64,000 bases of DNA, from positions 1-64,000 of the IMG/VR virus record IMGVR_UViG_3300042502_001710. One strand, written 5' to 3'. The notes beneath the pieces are model-generated. The model saw only the letters and a list, made by a program, of their open reading frames with translations, did no database searches and was not told the DNA's origin. Source of the stretch: a virus. The position numbers were made by a program, and so were the translations under genes. Positions 34,779 to 43,250 of this stretch are shown here, piece after piece (within the stretch, counting starts at the first letter, position 1; each line of letters starts with the position of its first letter).

Positions 34779-35755
34779 TTTACCACCCCGTGTACTTTGT
34801 CAAAGGTATTGTTCCATTGTTTAATAAAACGCTGTTCTGAAAACTTTTCTTCAATTGTTAGTCTTGCTTCGGCTCCCATTGTGGCAGCTAAATCTGGATC
34901 TGCAAGCAATTGCTCTGTGAATTTTCTCAATTCATTTTCGTCGTTGGACATAAATCCGTTGACACCATTCTTAATTATATTTGGTATTTCACACGTTTCA
35001 GTCGTCACGATTGCACATCCACAAGCCATAGCCTCAAGCATAGACGTTGGCACTGGGCTCAACACACTAGGGTTTATATAAACCAAAGCACTTTGATAGG
35101 ATTTGATCAGATCTTCTACAGATTCACTTTGCTTTGAAAGACCCTCTGTTTCACCAACAACGAGGCGTGGCAAACCCTTTGTGATTCTTTCCCATCCAGA
35201 ATAATTCAACGCATAATCACGTTTGATAAAATCGTGAGCTACGGTCAAAACGCCAGATCTTTCAATCTGACTGTCTGGCTTAAAAGCTTCAGTGTCAATA
35301 GAGTGATAAATTACATCTCCTGTCATTCCCCATTGCTTCTTGGAGTACTCTGTGATGAATACGTTGACATCACCCTTCATGGCCTGAAAGTGTTCAAGCT
35401 GCTCATTCGGCCATTGAGGCAAAGGAAGTGTGTGTTCCAAGCATAGGATTGGAATCTGTAAAGTTCTATTGATTTGCGTAGCCGTTTGGAACTGACCAAA
35501 TTTACTGTTCACCAGTATAAAATCAAAAGGCACTCCGGGATACAATGAATTCTTAGGAAGCTGATAATAATTCTTTGGCATAGGGGCATGACCGCTAAAC
35601 CAATCTTTGCCTCCATCATGATTAAAAGCGTAGAAATCATGTCCAGTTTTAGCTAGTTGAGTTTGATATCTTTCGTGAGTATTGAAAGTCAATACATTGT
35701 AAGGTGTTTCTTTTGGCTTGTTGTGTCTGTTAAAAATAGAGTGTAATTTAAGCAT
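34775..35755 (-). CDS. GT4-family glycosyltransferase
   Basis: This 326-residue GT-B enzyme has a classic GT4 donor domain: TSMLEAMACGCAIVTTETC, then EIPNIIKNGVNGFM, which holds the E-x7-E-like element and the G-x-P-region equivalent. RLVVGETEGLS near residue 200 marks the linker strand. The first 150 residues form the acceptor domain. The start overlaps the preceding gene by eight bases. It transfers a sugar from a nucleotide donor with retention of configuration, as is usual for GT4. Donor and acceptor are unknown. Confidence 0.8.
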   Translation of the reverse strand: MLKLHSIFNRHNKPKETPYNVLTFNTHERYQTQLAKTGHDFYAFNHDGGKDWFSGHAPMPKNYYQLPKNSLYPGVPFDFILVNSKFGQFQTATQINRTLQIPILCLEHTLPLPQWPNEQLEHFQAMKGDVNVFITEYSKKQWGMTGDVIYHSIDTEAFKPDSQIERSGVLTVAHDFIKRDYALNYSGWERITKGLPRLVVGETEGLSKQSESVEDLIKSYQSALVYINPSVLSPVPTSMLEAMACGCAIVTTETCEIPNIIKNGVNGFMSNDENELRKFTEQLLADPDLAATMGAEARLTIEEKFSEQRFIKQWNNTFDKVHGVVK

Positions 35756-36860
35756 CTAATGTCTCCTTCATTATCTTCCCAATACTTTTGATTGAAAACG
35801 CTTCTGATTTATCAAAAGCTTCTTTTTTCTTGTTGACTTTATAAACCGCTGGATTCTCTTTCCACTCGTTGTAAAGTCTTCTCATCGTGTCTTTGATTTG
35901 TTTCTCACAAGGTTTGATGATGTAATTCTTACCATTGCTGATGTCAGGCCAAAGTTCAGAGCGAACCGCATTGGTTTCATATACAGTGCTCACAGAGTAT
36001 TTGGCTCCAGTGTAATATTCAGCGTCTGTATCTTGTAACACAATGGGGGTATTTCCAAACGCCATAGCGTGAAACTCTTCACTAAAAAGAGATCGTTGGC
36101 TAAGGCTTGAAATATAACAGTCACAAAAAGCATGAGAATTATCTGAAGACTGAGCAAGATCGCCCTTGCTGACAATCATATCCTTTTTGTAAAAAGTAGG
36201 ATTCTTCTGAAGTCCAAGGTTTGATTTTACTTTAGAAATCCTATCATCAAGACCGTTGGCATTTTCACCATTGATTTGAATCACAAGTACTGCGTCGTCA
36301 GCATGGTCAAATTCAGAATGAAAACATCTGATCACTCTTTCTATTTCTGGATTTTCTAAATTGCTGATGGTATAAAATCTAAATTTACCTTCAGACTCAA
36401 TGCCTCCCTTTAACGCTGGATGATGCTTCTTGTAGACGTCTGTGTCAAAAGCAAAAGGAACCACAACGGTTTTATCTCGAAGAACAGTATTGTCCAACGC
36501 CTGTTTTGCGAAAGGTGAAGAAACCCATATTTGATCCATTGTGTTGAGCTTTTCTACCCAGCAAGAATGATCAATGGTCACAAATTCATTTGCTAGTATT
36601 CCAATATTCTTCTTAAAATTGGAAGATGCCAACATATGATTTGGGAACAAATGCTGAATACAAATGTCGCAATCATTGGTTTGATTTTTTTCCACGTTGA
36701 ATATATCACTTGGCGTTCGATTGTCTTGAAATACAATTGATCGACACGCTACATCCACACCTGCGGACATCAAAGCTTTGATATTATTTACCGCAAACTT
36801 TCCCCAATCGCCATATTCTTTGTAGTATCCTAGGTACAGAACCTTGTTGGTCTTTATCAT
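35748..36860 (-). CDS. GT-B glycosyltransferase (GT4-like)
   Basis: This 370-residue protein begins VLYLGYYKEYGDWGKFAVNN and has FRFYTISNLENPEIERV as the donor-domain strand, HAMAFGNTPIVLQDTDA as the donor-site loop and C-terminal ESFSI-like FSIKSIGKIM. This is the overall layout of GT-B enzymes. AAAGG ten bases upstream is the ribosome binding site. The E-x7-E motif is imperfect (EFHAMAFGN), so family GT4 is probable but not certain. Together with the next gene it makes a GT4 pair in the island. Confidence 0.7.
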   Translation of the reverse strand: MIKTNKVLYLGYYKEYGDWGKFAVNNIKALMSAGVDVACRSIVFQDNRTPSDIFNVEKNQTNDCDICIQHLFPNHMLASSNFKKNIGILANEFVTIDHSCWVEKLNTMDQIWVSSPFAKQALDNTVLRDKTVVVPFAFDTDVYKKHHPALKGGIESEGKFRFYTISNLENPEIERVIRCFHSEFDHADDAVLVIQINGENANGLDDRISKVKSNLGLQKNPTFYKKDMIVSKGDLAQSSDNSHAFCDCYISSLSQRSLFSEEFHAMAFGNTPIVLQDTDAEYYTGAKYSVSTVYETNAVRSELWPDISNGKNYIIKPCEKQIKDTMRRLYNEWKENPAVYKVNKKKEAFDKSEAFSIKSIGKIMKETLDA

Positions 36861-36866
36861 ATCGTA

Positions 36867-37430
36867 TCAACCTTTCTTTATTACAATCATAATATCGTCA
36901 TATCTATCTTTTATGTGTCTTCTGTCAAACACTTCTACTCTATCGTTTGATTTTAATGAAATAATATTCTTCAATAATAAAGATATTAAATCCATATTTT
37001 GAATATCTTCAATAACCATCAATCCACCGCTTTTCAACAGTGGCATATAATAATTTAGAACAAATAACTGGTGTAAAGGAAGATGTGAGCCATCATCAAT
37101 AATAATGTCAAACGGCCCTTTTGACCTAGTTAATTCTAAGGTTTTTTCACAATAGGCATCTACGCCCATAACAATATCGACATTATCATATTGATTATTC
37201 AAATCATGAAGTTCTTTCAAATCGTTTATTTCTAGCCCATGAATATGTGCCGATTTAAAATAATCAATCCACAGCTTTATAGATCCACCTAAGTTGTTGC
37301 CTATTTCAAGTAGATTTATATCGTTGTCTCTGTATGGTGCCAAAACTTCATCATATACCTCAAGATATGAATGCGTTGTATCTTTATCGGTACAATACCT
37401 AGGAGTTGAAGACATTTCTGATAATTTCAT
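36867..37430 (-). CDS. Class I methyltransferase of the MycE/sugar O-methyltransferase type
   Basis: This 187-residue protein has motif I as INLLEIGNNLGGSIKLW, strand 2 ending IHGLEIN and the metal-type motif FDIIIDDGSHLPLH, then GGLMVIEDIQ. The IDDGSH-x-IED pair is typical of Mg-dependent sugar O-methyltransferases such as MycE. The start overlaps the stop of the upstream gene by one base (TAATG). It probably methylates a sugar of the phage glycan; the exact position is unknown. Confidence 0.75.
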   Translation of the reverse strand: MKLSEMSSTPRYCTDKDTTHSYLEVYDEVLAPYRDNDINLLEIGNNLGGSIKLWIDYFKSAHIHGLEINDLKELHDLNNQYDNVDIVMGVDAYCEKTLELTRSKGPFDIIIDDGSHLPLHQLFVLNYYMPLLKSGGLMVIEDIQNMDLISLLLKNIISLKSNDRVEVFDRRHIKDRYDDIMIVIKKG

Positions 37431-38197
37431 TAATCGACTTTCAGGTTATAGTTTTTGATAAAGTTCATGCCTGCGCTGTTAAATTCTCCGTGAAATCCAA
37501 AAGACCCATAACTAAATAAAATTCTTCTGTCAAAATTCTTATAAGGTGTAGGATGTTCCACTGAAAACTTTGCTGCAAGTTCAGGTGGAGCAAAATTTAT
37601 ACCAGCATTCTTCATGGCGTCATAGCTGAAAACACAAGCATTTAAATCTTCATTTTTGTGTTGCCATCCTAGTTTCGCTGATTCTTCCACAAACTTGCGA
37701 GTTCTCAGTGAAAACCCTCCGTTGCCAACAACGTTCGGGATTTTCTCTATGCGACCAGCCACCATATCGCTTGCTTGTATGATATTCATAGGCCAAGGAG
37801 CACCAGTGTAGTCATAGTCAAGATATCTTTGGTCCCATTTGCTGCCGTCGATGATGGTGGAGTCGTGCTGAACATTCAAACAAAAATCATCAACAATGTA
37901 TCGATTCACCTGTTGAATAAACGATTCACAAAAACCTATTCGATTCGTGTCATCATCAAACATGTTTTCGTTCAAGTTGACATTCATGTCATAGACTTCT
38001 ATACCAAAAGAGTCTATCACTTTTGAGAAGATTGTCAAATCAGTTTTTGAACTATCAGTGATTAAAACTGAACGTTTAAAATTTACCTGATCCATACCAA
38101 TCAGCATCGCTCTGAGAGATTTTGTTACATGCTCTGTTCCCCAGCAGAATGTAAAGATTGTAACATCTGGTAGCTGTAGTTTATTTCCAGTATTCAT
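37430..38197 (-). CDS. DUF5672-like glycosyltransferase
   Basis: I chose the ATG at 38197 (MNTGNKLQLP; 255 residues) because AAGGA lies five bases upstream. The in-frame ATG at 38218 has no ribosome binding site. Characteristic DUF5672 motifs are DYTGAPWPMN, VVGNGGFSLRT, HKNEDLNACVF and FGFHGEF. The family is GT-A-like and is found in surface polysaccharide loci. The gene overlaps the end of the upstream epimerase gene. Acceptor unknown. Confidence 0.8.
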   Translation of the reverse strand: MNTGNKLQLPDVTIFTFCWGTEHVTKSLRAMLIGMDQVNFKRSVLITDSSKTDLTIFSKVIDSFGIEVYDMNVNLNENMFDDDTNRIGFCESFIQQVNRYIVDDFCLNVQHDSTIIDGSKWDQRYLDYDYTGAPWPMNIIQASDMVAGRIEKIPNVVGNGGFSLRTRKFVEESAKLGWQHKNEDLNACVFSYDAMKNAGINFAPPELAAKFSVEHPTPYKNFDRRILFSYGSFGFHGEFNSAGMNFIKNYNLKVD

Positions 38198-39197
38198 ACA
38201 TTCCTTTTTGTATTTCATATTTCATGGTTTTTTGTTCACGAACAGGTTGTGTGATTGCCCACTGAAACATTTCATCTACAGTTTGTTCTAAATCTGTATT
38301 GTCGTAAAAACATAAGTTTCTATCATCTTTGATCATCGAGTGGTCACATTCCGCGTGTTTTGCTTCGTGTCTTTCTTGCACATATTTTCTTGAAGCTGTG
38401 CGTGAATACTTGCGTGCCACTTTCTCCACAATGTCTGACAACTCATTCAATGAATAAGACTTGTCGGAACCTATATTGAACGTACAACCATCGCACACAG
38501 TCATCAATTTTTCTAAGGGTTGCATACAATATTTGATGTCTGAAAAAGCCCTAGTTTGATTTCCGTCTCCGTAGATCAACATTGGCTCATCGTTTAAAAC
38601 CTTGCGAATAAAGATTCCCACAACGTTTCTGTATCTGTCCCAGATATTCTGATAAATGCCAATCACATTGTGCGGTCTGAGTATTGTGTATCTTAAACCA
38701 TGTTGCACAGAGGCTATTCTGATATCTTGCTCCACAGCGTATTTGGCGACTCCGTATGGATCGATTGGCCTTGGAGTCATATTTTCTGTAAACGGCGTTT
38801 GTTGGTCTCCGTAGACAGCCATAGAGGACGTGAAAATCAACTTAACATCGTGGTTTACGCAAGCGTTCACAACATTGACACTAGACAATATATTGTTGGT
38901 ATAATTATAGTTACGAATAAACGGGGACAATCCTTCTGCTGCATATGCGGCAAAGTGATAGCAAGCCACTGGTTTTTCTCGATTGAAAATATCGTTTAGT
39001 CTTTGTGGAGCATTTTCTGCCGACAAATTCAAAAGATGAAATTCAATCTGCTCGAACGAGGTGTCTTTGGGCAAGTAGTCAACGTGCCCACCACTAAGAT
39101 CATCTATGCCAATTACCCTATAACCACTTTTCAACAAATGTCTAGTAAAATGAGACCCTATCAATCCAACACATCCCGTGATTATTACAGATTTCAT
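38181..39197 (-). CDS. NAD-dependent sugar epimerase/dehydratase (GalE-like)
   Basis: I chose the ATG at 39197 (MKSVIITGCVGLIGSHF; 338 residues) for its ATGA overlap with the upstream stop. The 16 extra residues from 39245 are poorly supported. The NAD motif is TGCVGLIG, with Cys where Gly/Ala is usual. The active-site set is TSSMAV then PYGVAKYAVE (YxxxK). LRPHNVIGIYQNIWDR matches UDP-glucose/UDP-GlcNAc 4-epimerases. It makes a modified nucleotide sugar in the cytoplasm. The exact substrate cannot be fixed from motifs. Confidence 0.85.
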   Translation of the reverse strand: MKSVIITGCVGLIGSHFTRHLLKSGYRVIGIDDLSGGHVDYLPKDTSFEQIEFHLLNLSAENAPQRLNDIFNREKPVACYHFAAYAAEGLSPFIRNYNYTNNILSSVNVVNACVNHDVKLIFTSSMAVYGDQQTPFTENMTPRPIDPYGVAKYAVEQDIRIASVQHGLRYTILRPHNVIGIYQNIWDRYRNVVGIFIRKVLNDEPMLIYGDGNQTRAFSDIKYCMQPLEKLMTVCDGCTFNIGSDKSYSLNELSDIVEKVARKYSRTASRKYVQERHEAKHAECDHSMIKDDRNLCFYDNTDLEQTVDEMFQWAITQPVREQKTMKYEIQKGMYEYWK

Positions 39198-40882
39198 TGT
39201 ATGGCACCTCTTTGCTGCATAACTTCTACTCTGCGTTTTTCCCACTGATTGATTTTATTTCGTCGCATAACCATTTGGTTGTAAGCTGCGTTAAAATCAA
39301 AATTATGTCTATGATTCATGCCGTCAAAAGCCTGAGAAGATTCATTGAAATACATTCCTCCGGTAGAACCAGTGGTTTGCTTGTATGTCAAGTCTCTTGT
39401 CAATCTAGATTCAAAGAATGAATTCAACATGCTTGGATCTTTCAACACGTTTGCGATCAAAAACCTAGCAAGCTTTGTTGATTCTACTTGAGCGATGGTT
39501 TCTTCGCTTGGCTTAGGGTCTGGTTCTAGAATCCTTGGTGGAGAAGCCCAAGTTTGTTCGATTGGCCTGATGGGCAAAGAGTCAAAAATATTTTCCCACT
39601 TAGATCCACTCAAGTTCCATTGAAAGTATTGTTCGAAATTAGAGCGAGTGCGTTTGCCAATTTCTGCTCGTTCTTCGTCAGTGAACTTTTCAAAGAATTC
39701 TAGAAAATATTCTGCTGCTAGATCATTGTCGGGAACTGCTCGCAAGCATCCAGTTTCCAGTTCTTTGTAGAGTGCTGCTGGTTTGATTGGATAACCTCCC
39801 AGCTTTCTTATTTCACTCTCCATCGCAGAGTAATCTGTTCCGCAAACAGGAACACCGCAAGCTGCCGCTTCAACATAAGGAAGACCAAACCCTTCACAGT
39901 TTGCATACTGAGTGTATAGATCAAATAGATTTTGGATATTTGATAGCTCTTCGTATGAAGCTCCAGTTTTAACATTCGACAATGTTGCGTTCCATCTGCC
40001 GGTGTACGGAGATTGAGCCACAGCACCCCTGAACAATGATGGAAATGGCTTTTTGGTTTCTTGACAGATGTATGTGAACAAAACGTGTGAAGATAAATCG
40101 TTTTGTAAAAGCAATTCTGGAATATCCCATCCCAAGTCAGGATAAGATGTGTGACAATAAAGATAATAATTCTTGCTGTTTGCTTTGTCAAGAAATTTTC
40201 GAAACGCTTCAAATAAGTCTGGGTATAATTTACGACGCTGATTGCGCATCACAGTGCCTATGATTTTATAATCAGGATTGAGACCCATAGAAATCTTGTG
40301 AATCTTTTTGTCTGCCACTGGCTTGTATGCTGGATGAGCAGAAGGTGGAGAAGAACCCCAGTATTTCATCTTGCCGCCAGATTGTTTCAGTAAAACTTCA
40401 CCAGCCCAATCAGAATAGGTCAGAACGCCATTGGCTCCAGAGTATGTGGAAATCCATTGGCGAGCTTGAGGTCTAGCATCAACGGTTGGCATGATCACCC
40501 AATCAAAGAATGGGCGAAAAGGGCTACGTTCTGCAAAGTCTAGCATCCAGAAGTCTCTGATATCGCAGACAACGTCTGGCATAAAATCTAGACAAACGTG
40601 CTCAAATATAAATTCACCGAATTGGTTTGTTCCAACTTCGTGATAAGCATCCATCTCTTGCTTTGAGGCTTTTGGCTCACACTCTGTGTTTGGCTGAACA
40701 CCATAATACTTCCAAGGAATATCGGCAGCTCTTGGGTCATTTCTTTGACCATAACTGGACATTTCAGCCAGCTCATATTTTCCTGTTGAATGTAAGTAAT
40801 TTAAAATTTCACGAGTGTAAGTAGCGTAACCAGTGTTTAGAAAAGTGGCTTCACTACAAAACAATATCCTCTTTTTTCTCAT
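39194..40882 (-). CDS. GT4-family glycosyltransferase with C-terminal extension
   Basis: I chose the ATG at 40882 (MRKKRILFCSEATFLNTGYA; 562 residues) because AAGGA lies upstream; the start at 40924 adds 14 residues without support. Residues 1-400 are GT-B: IGTVMRNQRRKLYPDLFEAF marks the linker and donor start, and EGFGLPYVEAAACGVPVCGT is a textbook GT4 donor site. After about residue 440 comes a 120-residue extension without recognised domain (Pro-rich, then FNESSQAFDGMNHRHNFDF). It might tether the enzyme to a partner or virion protein. Confidence 0.82.
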   Translation of the reverse strand: MRKKRILFCSEATFLNTGYATYTREILNYLHSTGKYELAEMSSYGQRNDPRAADIPWKYYGVQPNTECEPKASKQEMDAYHEVGTNQFGEFIFEHVCLDFMPDVVCDIRDFWMLDFAERSPFRPFFDWVIMPTVDARPQARQWISTYSGANGVLTYSDWAGEVLLKQSGGKMKYWGSSPPSAHPAYKPVADKKIHKISMGLNPDYKIIGTVMRNQRRKLYPDLFEAFRKFLDKANSKNYYLYCHTSYPDLGWDIPELLLQNDLSSHVLFTYICQETKKPFPSLFRGAVAQSPYTGRWNATLSNVKTGASYEELSNIQNLFDLYTQYANCEGFGLPYVEAAACGVPVCGTDYSAMESEIRKLGGYPIKPAALYKELETGCLRAVPDNDLAAEYFLEFFEKFTDEERAEIGKRTRSNFEQYFQWNLSGSKWENIFDSLPIRPIEQTWASPPRILEPDPKPSEETIAQVESTKLARFLIANVLKDPSMLNSFFESRLTRDLTYKQTTGSTGGMYFNESSQAFDGMNHRHNFDFNAAYNQMVMRRNKINQWEKRRVEVMQQRGAIQ

Positions 40883-40952
40883 TTTATTCCTTGCTATCTG
40901 AGCGTCCGAATCAGTAAAAAACACAGCTATCCATCTGTTCCGCTTGTGTACT

Positions 40953-40981
40953 ATAATAGTCTATTGACAATCATAATGCAA
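40953..40981 (-). promoter_or_regulatory. Weak possible promoter for the 562-residue GT4 gene
   Basis: On the - strand, TTGCAT (40981-40976), 17 bases and TATTAT (40958-40953) precede the gene by about 70 bases. This 99-base gap is one of the largest on the - strand. The -35 match is only partial. On the opposite strand the same place reads CTATAATAG, so the site is ambiguous in direction. Confidence 0.3.
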
Positions 40982-42547
40982 TCAAATTTCATGAATTTTC
41001 TCTACAATAAATGAATTATCCTTATCAACTTCTCCGCAAAGCATAAGATTGTTTCCTTCATAAAGAATAAAATGGTATACGTCTCTGACGTCTGGAAATA
41101 CGATCACACTGTCTAAACTGCATGTGGCGTCTTCTATTGTCAGAAAAGACATGACTCTTCCTTTTTGTTTGCTGTTTGCTTTATTTATCTTGTGATTGGA
41201 TACACGCTGAACATTTGCTACAAGACAAATGTTTTTACCCTTTCTTCCATTCACAATGTCCTTGCACGTAGCGTTTGCTACAGACGTATCCACAGCGTCT
41301 ATCTTTGAAAGAGAAATTGGACATCCAAGCATCTTGGTTTCTTGATCGACGATCCACGCTGGATCATCTTTCAGATCATACGGTGGATTTTTCAGCATGT
41401 TCAGTTCATTCAATATGATCTGATTGCGATTCACATTGCTTGCTCCTCCTCCATTTTTCTTGGTTGGAGCCAAATCATTGAAACATTCGTCAAGTTTTTG
41501 CCATTGTCTTTTTGCTTGATTCTCGAAGACCCATTGCACTTCGTTCTTGGTTAGTTCTTTAAAGATCAAATATTCATAAATAGCCTGATTTCTGGTGACA
41601 CCTGTGGATTTTGTCGAAAAGAAACCAATAGCACACAAAGCTTTAAATGCTGTCGAATTAATCTTTGGGGATAAATAAACGAGCACATCCAGCCAAGTGA
41701 ATTCTGATGGTTGCTTTTTGATTTCATCAACTGCTTGAGCGATAGCCTGAATGACTTTGTCGCCAGTCACACCCGTCAAGCTTTTGATGTCTTTTATTCC
41801 AAAACAAATGCCGTCATTTGTAATACAGAATTTAGTGGAAAACCCACTTAGTTTAGGAATCTTTACTTCTATATTGAATAGTTTAGCTTCATTGACCAGC
41901 TCATAGATTTCTTGATGAGGATCTTGCTTTTCATTAGCATAGAACAAGTAAGACAGGAAAAACTCTTTTGTATGATGAGCTTTGTACCAAGCTGACCAAT
42001 AAGAGTCTAAGGCGTATGCTACAGCATGTGATTTATTGAAAGAATATCTGGAAGACTTTTCAATCCATCCAAAAATTTCTTTCGCCGTTTCTTCGTCTAC
42101 AAGTCCTACGTTTTTACATCCAGCAATAAAATCATTTCGAATCGAGGCCATCAAATCAGCCTTCTTTTTGCCAATAGCCTTGCGAAGGTTGTCTGTTTCA
42201 GTTTCGCTGAAACCAGCTAGCTTTACTGCAATCCGCATAGCTTGTTCTTGATAAACTAAAACCCCATAAGTTGGTTTTAAAATATCTTCAAGCGATGGAT
42301 GTAGATATGAAACTTCTTCCCTGTTGTGTTTTCTGTCAACAAACCTTTGTGTCATTGACTTTCCGTCGATGATAGCCTTGGTACACCCCGGTCTCAAAAG
42401 TGCTATCAATGCAGCAAGTTCTTCTATGTTTTCCGGAGCCAATTTTTTAGACCAATTGCGACCATGATTACTTTCTAATTGGAAAATCCCTTTTGTCAAA
42501 CCGTTTTTGTATAGGCTCCAAGCCTCAGGATCATTTCTGTCGATCAT
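40982..42547 (-). CDS. dnaE: DNA polymerase III alpha, C-terminal half (fingers to OB)
   Basis: This 521-residue protein begins where the fingers domain of C-family polymerases begins. GIFQLESNHG (residues 20-29) matches the VFQLES element. LRPG, then KPTYGVLVYQEQAMRIA (91-107), RKAIGKKK and FNKSHAVAYAL (170-180) are typical landmarks. Helix-hairpin-helix-like and OB-type strands (VMSFLTIEDATCSLDSVIVF) follow. The catalytic aspartates are absent here; they lie in the upstream half at 43243. Both halves must associate for activity. The start follows the exonuclease gene after 25 bases. No intein sequence is visible at the split. Confidence 0.92.
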   Translation of the reverse strand: MIDRNDPEAWSLYKNGLTKGIFQLESNHGRNWSKKLAPENIEELAALIALLRPGCTKAIIDGKSMTQRFVDRKHNREEVSYLHPSLEDILKPTYGVLVYQEQAMRIAVKLAGFSETETDNLRKAIGKKKADLMASIRNDFIAGCKNVGLVDEETAKEIFGWIEKSSRYSFNKSHAVAYALDSYWSAWYKAHHTKEFFLSYLFYANEKQDPHQEIYELVNEAKLFNIEVKIPKLSGFSTKFCITNDGICFGIKDIKSLTGVTGDKVIQAIAQAVDEIKKQPSEFTWLDVLVYLSPKINSTAFKALCAIGFFSTKSTGVTRNQAIYEYLIFKELTKNEVQWVFENQAKRQWQKLDECFNDLAPTKKNGGGASNVNRNQIILNELNMLKNPPYDLKDDPAWIVDQETKMLGCPISLSKIDAVDTSVANATCKDIVNGRKGKNICLVANVQRVSNHKINKANSKQKGRVMSFLTIEDATCSLDSVIVFPDVRDVYHFILYEGNNLMLCGEVDKDNSFIVEKIHEI

Positions 42548-42572
42548 TCAAACCTCAACATATAATGGTTAT

Positions 42573-43250
42573 TCACACAATGAACAAATCGCCGTCAACA
42601 AAAGCGTTATCAAATTTCATGTTTCTGTATACTGCACGTCTTGACTTTTGTAATTTTATAAAAATATTGGCTGTATCTTTAACGTCTTGCAATGCATCGT
42701 GAGCGTTTTCAGTAGAAAGACCCATTCTTTTTCTGAGAGCGTCCATGCTGATGGATTTAACCTCTGGATCACTTTCTGTCCATAGCCAAACATCATCCAT
42801 TACATCTATCTTATAGATTTGATGAAATAACTTTTGTTGCAGTCGCACTTCATCCCACGGTCCATATTGTTTGCACAGTCTATTCACAATGTGCATATCA
42901 AACCCATTGATGTTAAAGCCACAAGGAATAGGAGCAAAAAACGGTGTGCCTTTCCAATTGTACTTGTTCACAAAGTTTGTAAACTTTTTCCAAACAGCTT
43001 TTGGCAATGGTGCTTTGGCCAATACCTCTCGTGTCTGTCTGGTGATTTTTAACGCTTCTTCTTCTAGCGGACCCACTCCTGCTGCAATAGCAGCTTCATC
43101 GTCGATGATTGGTCTCATCAAGCTGTTGAAGGTTCCTTTTAGTTTAAAATTTCTACCATCAAGAGCTATAGCAGCTATTTGAGTTGGTTGACATGTGTGC
43201 GGGTTGCGACCACCCGTTTCAAAATCGAACACCAGAACGTCCCTAACCAT
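42573..43250 (-). CDS. dnaQ: DnaQ-like 3'-5' proofreading exonuclease
   Basis: This 225-residue protein has the DEDDh exonuclease motifs: VFDFETGG (D9, E11), GFNINGFDMHI (D118) and HDALQDVKDT (H184, D189). It matches the epsilon subunit/exonuclease family. It lies between the two halves of the alpha polymerase gene and overlaps the upstream half by eight bases, so it probably proofreads that polymerase. The polymerase's own PHP domain looks degraded, which fits a separate proofreader. It lacks an obvious C-terminal clamp-binding motif. Confidence 0.92.
   Translation of the reverse strand: MVRDVLVFDFETGGRNPHTCQPTQIAAIALDGRNFKLKGTFNSLMRPIIDDEAAIAAGVGPLEEEALKITRQTREVLAKAPLPKAVWKKFTNFVNKYNWKGTPFFAPIPCGFNINGFDMHIVNRLCKQYGPWDEVRLQQKLFHQIYKIDVMDDVWLWTESDPEVKSISMDALRKRMGLSTENAHDALQDVKDTANIFIKLQKSRRAVYRNMKFDNAFVDGDLFIV

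Noticed and set aside
40952-40957. + strand TATAAT at 40952 as a promoter
   Set aside because: It has no matching -35 box and would transcribe antisense into the polymerase gene.
42547-43243. Intein or group I intron between the polymerase halves
   Set aside because: The intervening sequence is a complete DEDDh exonuclease gene with its own start and stop, not an intein or intron endonuclease.
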